A program made the translations under genes and the position numbers. A model generated the notes under the pieces. The model was given only the letters and a program-made list of their open reading frames with translations, made no database searches and was not told the DNA's origin. Below, in pieces: positions 16,646-24,532 of a DNA stretch of 33,276 nt. Position 1 is the first letter of the stretch. Each line of letters opens with the position of its first letter. The DNA is taken from positions 1 to 33,276 of the forward strand of contig CANQEP010000008.1 of the NCBI GenBank assembly GCA_947595235.1, written 5' to 3'. The DNA comes from an uncultured Clostridia bacterium (GTDB lineage: Bacteria; Bacillota; Clostridia; Christensenellales; UBA1242).

Positions 16646-17755
16646 TTATTCACTGAGGCCAGGTTGCTCGCCGTCGCTACTCATTTCGTCCCCGCCATAA
16701 CCTAGACTTATTGTTGTTCCAGTTGCCTTTTCGGGTTTCGCCTGAGCGACAATTCTCACAGACCAAGGGTTTATTGGAATACTACTTGCCGGAGGCGTTG
16801 CCCCACCCGTTGCAGGTGCGGGTGAAGTGGCAGGCGCAGGTGAAGTGGCGGGTGCGGGAGACGTAGCGGGTGAAGATGACGTTGCGGGCGCAGATGAAGT
16901 GGCAGGTGCGCGATTGGATGCTGATGCTGGCTTTTGTGCTCCCGCATTTTGATGACTAACCGCTGCAGCAACAAACGCCGTTGCAACAACTGCCCCCTTC
17001 AACCTTTCAAGCACAGGAGTTGAAACCCCTTTCCCACTTTTGCCTTGTTTGAAGACAACTGGCTTCTTATCATCTTTCTTGGCGGGTTTGCCATTGTCCG
17101 ACTTTTTGGCTTGAGGTTTTGGAGTTTCAAGCATTTTCTTAAGGGCGGTCTCTTGCGACTTGTCTCCCTTCTCGCGAACCTCGTCAAGTTTACGTCTTAT
17201 TGCCTCTTTTATTGCCTTTTCCTCTTGCTCACGCTCAGAAAGGTGCCTTGTTAAGGTTCGACTTGTGAGGTCCACCTTCGCCAAACGCGAAACTCTGTTT
17301 TTGATGACAAACACATAAGGAATTTCCTTCCCGTTTTTGTCAAACATTGGAACAATGTCAAGTTGCTCATAGACAGTGGGCAGTCTTTGACCGTTCTCGT
17401 CAAACTCGGGCTCAATGCCAAGAAGTTCATATATGTCTTTCACTGACCCGTCTTCGTTATATTGAACGGGTATGCCAAGAATGGTGTAAAGGTCGGTCTT
17501 GCTTCCACCGACGAAGGAAGTGTCGCTCGGTTTTGCACTCTCTTTTATTGATTTTGAAAGTGAGCCTTTTTTCTTTCTTAGTGCCAACACCAAGAAAACT
17601 GTAACCAGCCCCACACCAACAAGCATAGTGCCCAAACCCACTGCGAATGCAAGCGCAGAGAACGCGTCAAACACAAAGCAGATTATATCAATTGCAATAA
17701 GGAAACTAAAAACCAAATATAAACTTGCAAATAACAGCTTCTTTTGTTTACTCAT
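16646..17755 (-). CDS. Uncharacterised membrane-anchored repeat protein with Pro/Ala/Thr/Ser-rich C-terminus
   Basis: 369 aa; two N-terminal TM segments; internal repeats; charged linker; SPAPAT repeats. No family recognised. Confidence 0.8.
   Translation of the reverse strand: MSKQKKLLFASLYLVFSFLIAIDIICFVFDAFSALAFAVGLGTMLVGVGLVTVFLVLALRKKKGSLSKSIKESAKPSDTSFVGGSKTDLYTILGIPVQYNEDGSVKDIYELLGIEPEFDENGQRLPTVYEQLDIVPMFDKNGKEIPYVFVIKNRVSRLAKVDLTSRTLTRHLSEREQEEKAIKEAIRRKLDEVREKGDKSQETALKKMLETPKPQAKKSDNGKPAKKDDKKPVVFKQGKSGKGVSTPVLERLKGAVVATAFVAAAVSHQNAGAQKPASASNRAPATSSAPATSSSPATSPAPATSPAPATSPAPATGGATPPASSIPINPWSVRIVAQAKPEKATGTTISLGYGGDEMSSDGEQPGLSE
17306..17494 (-). repeat. ~22-aa protein repeat (about 3 copies) inside the uncharacterised protein
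   Basis: DLYTILGIPVQYNEDGSVK / DIYELLGIEPEFDENGQRLP / TVYEQLDIVPMFDKNGKEIP. Confidence 0.75.
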
Positions 17756-17765
17756 ACTTCTCTCC

Positions 17766-18167
17766 TTACAAGACAGAGACTTCTTCTACGTTTGAAAAAA
17801 CAACCCCCGTAACATTAACATTTATTGCAGCAACCTTAAAGTCTGTCATTGATTCTATACTACTTTTGATGTTCTCTTGAACTCTGAACGCAATGTCCTT
17901 GACTGAGTAGCCAAAAAGAACATTGATATAAACATCAACATAAACATCATCGTCTTCACCGAACTCAATCAAAACGCCATGGCGGTAGTTCTTGTTAAGC
18001 ATCCTTTTGATGAGTTTTAGTCCCGTGATATCAAGAGAGGCAACCCCATTGATTTCTTGAGCGGCAAGTTTAACGATGGACAAAACAACATTTCTTTTGT
18101 ATGAAACACTTCCCTCTTCGGTATCAATAAACTTTTGTTTGCGACTAGCCATATATCCTCCTAACAA
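17766..18167 (-). CDS. Asp23/Gls24 family envelope stress response protein
   Basis: 'YKRNVVLSIVKLAAQEINGVASLDITGLK...VLIEFGEDDDVYVDVYINVLFGYSVKDIAFRVQENIKSSIESMTDFKVAAINVNVTGV'. Confidence 0.93.
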   Translation of the reverse strand: MLGGYMASRKQKFIDTEEGSVSYKRNVVLSIVKLAAQEINGVASLDITGLKLIKRMLNKNYRHGVLIEFGEDDDVYVDVYINVLFGYSVKDIAFRVQENIKSSIESMTDFKVAAINVNVTGVVFSNVEEVSVL

Positions 18168-18189
18168 AACTTTCCCAATATTTATATAT

Positions 18190-18219
18190 ATTATAACATA
18201 ATAAATTCATAGTGCGCAA
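18190..18219 (-). promoter_or_regulatory. Candidate promoter of the asp23 operon
   Basis: On the minus strand: TTGCGC - 18 nt - TATAAT with a TGT extended -10. Confidence 0.5.
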
Positions 18220-18279
18220 GTCAATATCAAAACTTCTTAATAGTTTCTTACAGCAAATTTTTTGTTATAAAAAACAACA

Positions 18280-18315
18280 AAAAACCGCCCAAATATCAAA
18301 ATTGAACGGCTTTTT
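18280..18315 (-). terminator. Terminator after spoIIIAH
   Basis: On the minus strand: GCCGTTCAA...TTGGGCGG followed by TTTTTTGTTGTTTTTT. Confidence 0.65.
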
Positions 18316-18343
18316 ACGCTTTTTTGATGCGATTTTGCGTTTT

Positions 18344-18811
18344 TTATGAGACTGGACTAATTCTAACTTGCGTTGCCAAAACTCCCGTTTCTCTCACCAA
18401 AATTGAAAGTATGGCAGCAACCTCGTCAGAGGTGAGTCCATTCGAGGTCTTAACAAAGACGTTGAGTTTGTCTCCATTTGTCCTCACAATAACATCCTCA
18501 TATCCACGCGCAGCAATCAATGTTTCAAGGTTAGACTCCTCTGCAATTTGAGCAGAAATGGCATCGCGCTTTTGAATTGCATCTGCCCTTTCCTCTGCAT
18601 TGGTTGATGTGTTTATAACATCCTCATAGATTTGAAGTTGATAATTTCTTGCCGCAACAATGTCAGCCCTAACTGATGTGAAGAAGTTTGCCGATGAGGT
18701 TGCCGGCTCACTCACACTATTTTTTCTGTTCAAAACAACGTTGAGGTATCCCGTAACAACCAACAATAGCACCATGGACACCAAAATAAATATCTTTTTC
18801 TTTTTACTCAT
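18344..18811 (-). CDS. spoIIIAH: Stage III sporulation protein AH
   Basis: N-terminal TM 'KKKKIFILVSMVLLLVVTGYLNVVLN', C-terminal 'EVAAILSILVRETGVLATQVRISPVS', after spoIIIAG. Start trimmed to the Met after AAGGAGGG. Confidence 0.88.
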   Translation of the reverse strand: MSKKKKIFILVSMVLLLVVTGYLNVVLNRKNSVSEPATSSANFFTSVRADIVAARNYQLQIYEDVINTSTNAEERADAIQKRDAISAQIAEESNLETLIAARGYEDVIVRTNGDKLNVFVKTSNGLTSDEVAAILSILVRETGVLATQVRISPVS

Positions 18812-18843
18812 AAGTTTTCCCTCCTTAAAAAACAAAATTTTCA

Positions 18844-19407
18844 TTATCGCCCCTCCAAGACTTCCACTTTTGAAATATCAACAGAGAGTATGGTTGCAGC
18901 AATGTTTGTTAGCGTAACCTTCATTTTTGTGTCTTTTGCTCCCGTCGCAACGATAAGAACCCCAACAATTTTCGGCAATATTTCAAGTTCGACAACTGGA
19001 GAAGTTATGGTTCCATTTCTAGCCTCATAGACCGTGGTCTTTTTGCTTGTCACACTATTTCCCGCATCGCCACTTTCTTCTTGCACCTCTTCAAGATACT
19101 TAAAGGTTGGACTGCTCTCTACCATAACAAACACATTTACTCTGCCAATATCTTTGACGTTTACTAGTACTCTCTCAAGTCTATTCTCAAGCGCATCGCA
19201 ATATTCCAAAGACTTGAAAGAAGATGAAAGGTCATCAAAAGATGTTTGGTTTTTCTCACTCTCTTTCTTTGGAAGAAAAGAACTTAAAAAGATAACCGCA
19301 ACAATAACTGCCAGAACAATAACGATGGCCGACTTAACTTTTTTCTTTCCCCCTTCAGAGCCAAAAATCTTTTTAAAGAGTGATTGCTTGCCCTCCTCCA
19401 TTGTCAT
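18844..19407 (-). CDS. spoIIIAG: Stage III sporulation protein AG
   Basis: 'YCDALENRLERVLVNVKDIGRVNVFVMVESS...VVELEILPKIVGVLIVATGAKDTKMKVTLTNIAATILSVDISKVEVLEG'. Confidence 0.92.
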   Translation of the reverse strand: MTMEEGKQSLFKKIFGSEGGKKKVKSAIVIVLAVIVAVIFLSSFLPKKESEKNQTSFDDLSSSFKSLEYCDALENRLERVLVNVKDIGRVNVFVMVESSPTFKYLEEVQEESGDAGNSVTSKKTTVYEARNGTITSPVVELEILPKIVGVLIVATGAKDTKMKVTLTNIAATILSVDISKVEVLEGR

Positions 19408-19466
19408 CTCCTTGATAAATAATATTCAAATGGGTTCTCTTCAAATGACAGTTTGATTTGTATAAT

Positions 19467-19486
19467 TTTCGCCAAATTGGTCGAAA
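19467..19486. repeat. Near-perfect palindrome in the spoIIIAF-spoIIIAG gap
   Basis: TTTCGCCAAATTGGTCGAAA: TTTCG/CGAAA and CCAA/TTGG arms with a one-base bulge. Confidence 0.6.
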
Positions 19487-19528
19487 TGTGGCACTTTTTT
19501 CATATAAACATGGTGTATTTTGCGTTTT

Positions 19529-19735
19529 TTATAATGATGAGAAAATGCTTTCAACTCCCCCTTCAAACAAAAAGTCGCAAAGAGGTGAAACAATGCTGAA
19601 GAAAAGATAGAGTCCAATTATCGAAAGAGTAAAGGCTCTCATTCTCCCCTCGGGGAGCATTATTGACGCAATAATCTGCAAGACCGCACAACACACAACA
19701 TTTACGATAAATCCCGAAAACATACTTTCCCTCAC
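19529..19735 (-). CDS. spoIIIAF: SpoIIIAF, truncated to the membrane domain (68 aa)
   Basis: 'FIVNVVCCAVLQIIASIMLPEGRMRAFTLSIIGLYLFFSIVSPLCDFLF' resembles the SpoIIIAF N-terminus ('MLPxxxMxxYxxxVxxLxLxxxxxxP'); between AE and AG. Confidence 0.85.
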   Translation of the reverse strand: MRESMFSGFIVNVVCCAVLQIIASIMLPEGRMRAFTLSIIGLYLFFSIVSPLCDFLFEGGVESIFSSL

Positions 19736-20931
19736 AGCACATTACTTAGCGTTATTGTCACAAGTATCATAGTAAGAAAATACATGAGCGCAACACCAAT
19801 AATTATTGCAACAAGCAATTTGAAACTTTTTGCAATGTCATAAAGAAGGGTTGAACTTCTCTTGTCCATGGTCGGTTCAATGACTCCCGCAAGCAACTTT
19901 AATGAAAGTTCCAAAAGTCCAATGCTTAGAAGCGGCATGATAATTGTTGCAAAGAGCAAAATTATTCCCGCAAAGCCAACTGCGTTCTTAACAATCAAAC
20001 CGCCCGCCTTGATAAGTTCAAAGCCGTCTGAGATATAGCCCCCTAAAAATGGTATATAGTTCTTTATGGCAAACTTGGTTGCCTTTATGCTCACCTTGTC
20101 GCTACTGCCCGCGGTTATGCCTTGAATGGTCAAAAAGCTCAAAAAAATCGCAAAAGTTGTTCCAATAACCCACTTGAAGAGTGATGCAATAAAATCTCGC
20201 AACTTGTCTAGCCTTGTGTTTTTTGAAAGGTTACCAATAAAAGAAAGAATGAGACTGAAAGAAAATAATGGAAGCAAAACATATATGAAGATATTTGAAA
20301 CAGCATTTGACAAAAATGCGAGCATTGGCGAATACGCCTTGACCGAGACCACCCCACCCATGAGCCCCATAAGAGTTATGAGAATGGGAAAAATGCTGTT
20401 CATTTGCTTTTGAAGTGACAAAAGACTATTTTTCGTTGAACTGACTAGCCCTGCCGAAAGGCTTGCAACAATGATGACAACAATTGCAAAACAGACAAAG
20501 CATATCATCTCACCCACGCCACTTATCTTGCTCGACCTGATGTTATTAAACATTGAGCAAAGCAAAACAATAACAAGTATTGAAAGAAGGGGCGCAAGCA
20601 ACTTCTTTATTGAGTCTTTTAAGGAAGATACAACGATGTTGAGAATATCCGCAATGCTTATGGTTTCGTCACCCGCAATGACGCTTAAAACAAACTCCTT
20701 GAATCCAAGCCCGCCAAAGAGTTTGAAATCAAACTCATCTGCCACCTCTTCAAGATAAGAAAAATCAATGTCGTCAACAATATCGCTTGTCTTTTCTTCA
20801 AGTTCCTTTTCTATGTCTTCTTGAGGTTCATCTGCATAGCAATAATTTGTCGACAAATTCGATAAATTCGTCATAAAAAATAAAAACGCAAAAAACAACA
20901 AAAAATACGGAATAATTTTCTTTTTAAGCAC
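19732..20931 (-). CDS. spoIIIAE: Stage III sporulation protein AE
   Basis: Large multi-TM protein with signal peptide, in spoIIIA order. A GTG at 20931 overlaps the spoIIIAD TAG by one base and gives a better signal peptide than the 20991 start. Confidence 0.92.
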   Translation of the reverse strand: MLKKKIIPYFLLFFAFLFFMTNLSNLSTNYCYADEPQEDIEKELEEKTSDIVDDIDFSYLEEVADEFDFKLFGGLGFKEFVLSVIAGDETISIADILNIVVSSLKDSIKKLLAPLLSILVIVLLCSMFNNIRSSKISGVGEMICFVCFAIVVIIVASLSAGLVSSTKNSLLSLQKQMNSIFPILITLMGLMGGVVSVKAYSPMLAFLSNAVSNIFIYVLLPLFSFSLILSFIGNLSKNTRLDKLRDFIASLFKWVIGTTFAIFLSFLTIQGITAGSSDKVSIKATKFAIKNYIPFLGGYISDGFELIKAGGLIVKNAVGFAGIILLFATIIMPLLSIGLLELSLKLLAGVIEPTMDKRSSTLLYDIAKSFKLLVAIIIGVALMYFLTMILVTITLSNVL

Positions 20932-21335
20932 TAAATTAGTGCGATTATTGTTTCCACAAGACTTTTTACTATGGGCACAGCCAACAAACATATTGCTACT
21001 TTACCTCCCACAATAATTTTATCTGCAATATTTTTATTTCCGCTATCTTCTGCCAAATCTGCCGTAAATTCTGTTATGTATCCAACGCCAATAACCTTTA
21101 TAATTGGTGTGACGATGTCTATCTTTACACTTGACAAACTATTTATGTATGTGAAACTCTCTATTATTTCTTCGACTTGATTTGTTATTAGCATAAATAT
21201 CAAAAGACCGCCACAAATGTTTGCCAAAACCGCAAATTCGGGCTTATATTGCTTCAAAACTATGTTGATTATGACAGTTACAACTCCTACACCGAGTATT
21301 TTTAAAAGCATATTACTTCCCCTAGTACAAATCAA
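20931..21335 (-). CDS. spoIIIAD: Stage III sporulation protein AD
   Basis: 'MLLKILGVGVVTVIINIVLKQYKPEFAVLANICGGLLIF...ITEFTADLAEDSGNKNIADKIIVGGKVAI'. Start likely at the internal Met (MLLKIL, 21311). Confidence 0.93.
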   Translation of the reverse strand: MICTRGSNMLLKILGVGVVTVIINIVLKQYKPEFAVLANICGGLLIFMLITNQVEEIIESFTYINSLSSVKIDIVTPIIKVIGVGYITEFTADLAEDSGNKNIADKIIVGGKVAICLLAVPIVKSLVETIIALI

Positions 21336-21519
21336 ATAAGGTTTTTAGGCTGTCAAAAAGGCCACTAACCATATTCAAAACCATAATAAGAGAAATGACA
21401 AGTCCAGCAAGCGTGGCAAGTGTTGCAATCTCGGACTTACCTTGATGTTGAAGAATTTGACTTATAACTGCAGTCAAAATTCCAATAGCGGCAATCTTGA
21501 ATATGATATCAATGCTCAT
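21322..21519 (-). CDS. spoIIIAC: Stage III sporulation protein AC
   Basis: 'IDIIFKIAAIGILTAVISQILQHQGKSEIATLATLAGLVISLIMVLNMVSGLFDSLKTLF'. Confidence 0.95.
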   Translation of the reverse strand: MSIDIIFKIAAIGILTAVISQILQHQGKSEIATLATLAGLVISLIMVLNMVSGLFDSLKTLFDLY

Positions 21520-21528
21520 CTTTGTCTC

Positions 21529-22023
21529 CTATATGATAATTATGCTCAGTACTAGCCCCACCGCGATGCTGAGTTTGTAGTATAGCCCCTCGTTTTTCTT
21601 TCGATAATCTTCTGCACGGCTAGAAAAGTTCTTTATTTCACTTGAAGCCCCCTCAATGTTGCCAAGTTCGACCTCGCTGTTGCCCGCGCCTAGCCCCAAA
21701 AAGAAACGAATTAACAATGTTTTTTCTTCTTTTGAAAGAAAAGACAGTTCTTTTGCGTTTTCTATTTCATTTACATTTCCGCTTGCGTATTTATCAAAAA
21801 TTAGAGAAAATCGCTTTTTTTCGTTTATGTCGCTAATGCTTGAAAGAAAGTCATTAAAAACGTTTTTGATAACATCTTGCTTGAAAATTATATTCCCCTT
21901 CAGTTTTTCAGTAAGAAGCAACATATCTTTGAAGAAGGCATCCCGCAAAATCATCTTTTTGCACAAATACTTTCCCACAAAGGCAGAAGAAACAACCATA
22001 CAGACGCAAATTATGTATATCAT
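21529..22023 (-). CDS. spoIIIAB: Stage III sporulation protein AB
   Basis: N-terminal TM; C-terminal 'EDYRKKNEGLYYKLSIAVGLVLSIIII' typical of SpoIIIAB. Start trimmed to MIYIICV downstream of GAGGAGG. Confidence 0.92.
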   Translation of the reverse strand: MIYIICVCMVVSSAFVGKYLCKKMILRDAFFKDMLLLTEKLKGNIIFKQDVIKNVFNDFLSSISDINEKKRFSLIFDKYASGNVNEIENAKELSFLSKEEKTLLIRFFLGLGAGNSEVELGNIEGASSEIKNFSSRAEDYRKKNEGLYYKLSIAVGLVLSIIII

Positions 22024-22061
22024 AAAAAACGCAAAATCCTCCTCTTGAATGTGTAAAAATA

Positions 22062-22964
22062 CTAAAAATATATGCAATTTAGGTTTTCGTCTAGTATTTG
22101 TTCAATTGTTCCCACACCTTTATTGCTAGACAAAACGATGTATCTTTCAAATATCTTTTTCGTCATAAGTTCCTTAAAATCGTATTTTTCAAAAAGGTCA
22201 AGGTGGTTGTTTGCATGAACGGATGCAATGACTTTCACTCCCGACCTCATTGCTGTTTTACACGCCAAGATATCATCTTCGCTCATAAGTTCATCGGTTA
22301 TAATGATGTCAGGTCGAAGCGCACGAATGCCATTTGTGAATGCGTATTTCTTTGTTCCCCCAGAAACGATGTCTGTGTTCTCTCCAACGTCAAGCATGGC
22401 AACTCCATCACAACATGATGCAAGTTCAAACCTTTCATCAACCAAGAGGCAGTTATAAATTCTGTCAAGTTTTGAGATGTTTCTTGCAATATCTCTCAGC
22501 AGCGTTGTTTTTCCCGCACCTGGTGGCGAAATGATGAGCGTGCTCTTCACTCCATTGTCACTTGCAATAAATTTGAAGACCTCTTTTGAACAGCCAACCA
22601 CCTCATGCGGTATTCTTATGTGGATGGAGGAAATGTTCTTTATTGTTGTTGGCATAAAGTTGTCACTTGAAACACTTTCACCCGCGATGCCAATCCTTAT
22701 ACCCCCCTTCGCGGTTATATAACCTTGCTTTATTTGACTGTTATAGGCGTAGAGCGAGTTTTCTGTCGCAGACCTTAGAACAAGTTCAAGTTCCTTTGTT
22801 GTTACGTAGACTTTTTCTCCGCTCGGATAAGTTAGGTGCATATTTTTTCCTTTGTACATGACAAGCGCGGGGCAATTCCTTCTTAGGCGGATTTCTTCAA
22901 GGTGAGCAATGTCCAGTCTTTCAACAAGGCTATAAATATTCTCGGGCAAAAGCCACTTTAACAT
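22062..22964 (-). CDS. spoIIIAA: Stage III sporulation protein AA (ATPase)
   Basis: 'TLIISPPGAGKTTLLRDIARNIS' Walker A, 'LRPDIIITDELMSEDD', 'GGIRIGIAGE'. Confidence 0.95.
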   Translation of the reverse strand: MLKWLLPENIYSLVERLDIAHLEEIRLRRNCPALVMYKGKNMHLTYPSGEKVYVTTKELELVLRSATENSLYAYNSQIKQGYITAKGGIRIGIAGESVSSDNFMPTTIKNISSIHIRIPHEVVGCSKEVFKFIASDNGVKSTLIISPPGAGKTTLLRDIARNISKLDRIYNCLLVDERFELASCCDGVAMLDVGENTDIVSGGTKKYAFTNGIRALRPDIIITDELMSEDDILACKTAMRSGVKVIASVHANNHLDLFEKYDFKELMTKKIFERYIVLSSNKGVGTIEQILDENLNCIYF

Positions 22965-23029
22965 AGAATCCTCCTATTTATTAAAAGATACTACCCATGC
23001 GTTTGTTATATGTTTTTGCGCACAAAAAA

Positions 23030-23051
23030 AATATGTCAAAAATTGACATAT
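23030..23051 (-). terminator. Terminator after efp
   Basis: ATATGTCA (23031-23038) and TGACATAT (23044-23051), followed on the minus strand by TTTTTTT. Confidence 0.8.
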
Positions 23052-23073
23052 CTTTTTCATTTTTATATAGGAA

Positions 23074-23631
23074 TTAGCACCTTGACATATATGTTCCGGT
23101 GCGGGTATCAATTCGTATTTTGTCGCCGTTGTTGACAAATAGTGGAACTTGAATAACGTAGCCGGTTTCAAGTGTTGCAGGCTTGAAACTTGCCTTTGAG
23201 GTGTCGCCTTGGATTGCAGGTTCGCATTCAACAATGTTAAGTTCAACAAATGTTGGTGGCTCAACGCTGAACGCTTGCCCCTTATAGAATTGAATAACAC
23301 AATTCATGTTCTCGGTCATGAAGTTAAGAGCGTCCTCAACTTGGTCTTTGTTGAGCGGAACTTGCTCATAGGTCTCGTTGTCCATGAAATAGTAAAGGCC
23401 GCTGTCATTGTAAAGGTACATCATTTCTTTTCTTTCGATGTGCGCCTTTTCAAACTTTTCAACTGGGTTGAAAGTCTTTTCAATAACTTGACCAGTCACA
23501 ATATTTTTAAGTTTTGTTCTTACAAAGGCAGCCCCTTTGCCCGGCTTTACATGAAGGAAATCAACAACGATATAAATCTTTCCCTCAATCTCAATAGTAA
23601 CTCCTTTTCTTAGTTCACCAGCAGTAATCAT
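23074..23631 (-). CDS. efp: Elongation factor P
   Basis: '[54 protein letters not shown]'; start trimmed to canonical N-terminus. Confidence 0.97.
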   Translation of the reverse strand: MITAGELRKGVTIEIEGKIYIVVDFLHVKPGKGAAFVRTKLKNIVTGQVIEKTFNPVEKFEKAHIERKEMMYLYNDSGLYYFMDNETYEQVPLNKDQVEDALNFMTENMNCVIQFYKGQAFSVEPPTFVELNIVECEPAIQGDTSKASFKPATLETGYVIQVPLFVNNGDKIRIDTRTGTYMSRC

Positions 23632-23680
23632 AAAATCCTCCAATCGTTTTATCTTTTTGATTATATCACAGCATTTTTGT

Positions 23681-24532
23681 TTAATCAATCAATTTAGAAA
23701 AAATCTTTTGCATAGATTGTGCATCTTTTGTCTGATTGCCCCTACTTTCACAGATAACATTGCCCTCTATGCCAAGTTTCTTTAGAACTTTCGCAAGTGG
23801 CTCAAAGTCTGGACCATAGCCCTCTTCGTCGCTGTCAAAGTCAAGATGCTTGAGTTCGCCCTTTTCTCCATACATGACTTTTGAAAAGTGGATATGCACT
23901 TTTTTGTACCTTTCGCCCATGTACTTTTTAAGGGTCATAAACACATTTTCGAAGTCCTCTTCGGTCTTTAACGAGCCCAGCCCGTACGCATTGATGTGTC
24001 CAAAGTCAAGAGTTGGAATGTATCTTTCGTCAAGAGCGCAAATCTTCGCGATTTCCTCAACCGTTCCAATTTGGCCATGCTTTCCCATGGTCTCGGGGCA
24101 AACGTACATATCGTTCATGCCAAACTCGTCAAGCAAAATTCTAAGTTCGCTCATCCTTTTCATAACAAGGTCAAACGCCACTTCTCGCGTGTTTTTTGTG
24201 AGACTGCCAGGATGAATGACCAATTTTTTCGCGCCAAGCAACTTCATTTTTTGCAAACTACTTATGATATACATCTTTGACTTTTCAGCCATCATGTCAT
24301 CAGGGTTTGCCAAATTTATGTAGTAGGGTCCGTGCACGCTGACCTCAATGTTCTTATCGTCAAACAACTTTTTGAGTTTTTCTGCCTTCTCGTCTGAAAG
24401 ATGAATGCCCTTGTTGAAAGCATACTCATACGCGTCAAGCCCATGCGAAGTTATCCACGAGGGCATCTCTTCGGTGTGCTTATGCTCCTTTAAAAATTCT
24501 TCACAAAAGCCCGAAGGCCCAAACCTCATCAT
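23681..24532 (-). CDS. TIM-barrel protein, AP endonuclease family 2 / endonuclease IV-like
   Basis: '[15 protein letters not shown]', '[10 protein letters not shown]', '[18 protein letters not shown]', '[12 protein letters not shown]', 'KVHIHFSK'. Confidence 0.85.
   Translation of the reverse strand: MMRFGPSGFCEEFLKEHKHTEEMPSWITSHGLDAYEYAFNKGIHLSDEKAEKLKKLFDDKNIEVSVHGPYYINLANPDDMMAEKSKMYIISSLQKMKLLGAKKLVIHPGSLTKNTREVAFDLVMKRMSELRILLDEFGMNDMYVCPETMGKHGQIGTVEEIAKICALDERYIPTLDFGHINAYGLGSLKTEEDFENVFMTLKKYMGERYKKVHIHFSKVMYGEKGELKHLDFDSDEEGYGPDFEPLAKVLKKLGIEGNVICESRGNQTKDAQSMQKIFSKLID

Noticed and set aside
16771-16989. 72-aa minus-strand ORF rich in Leu/His/Pro/Gln
   Set aside because: Out-of-frame reading of the SPAPAT repeat of the asp23-linked membrane protein.
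23005-23037. Possible sigma-E promoter for spoIIIAA (GACATATT ... CATATAAC on minus strand)
   Set aside because: Sequences resemble the consensus, but the spacer is about 17 nt, longer than expected, and the -35-like motif is part of the efp terminator hairpin.
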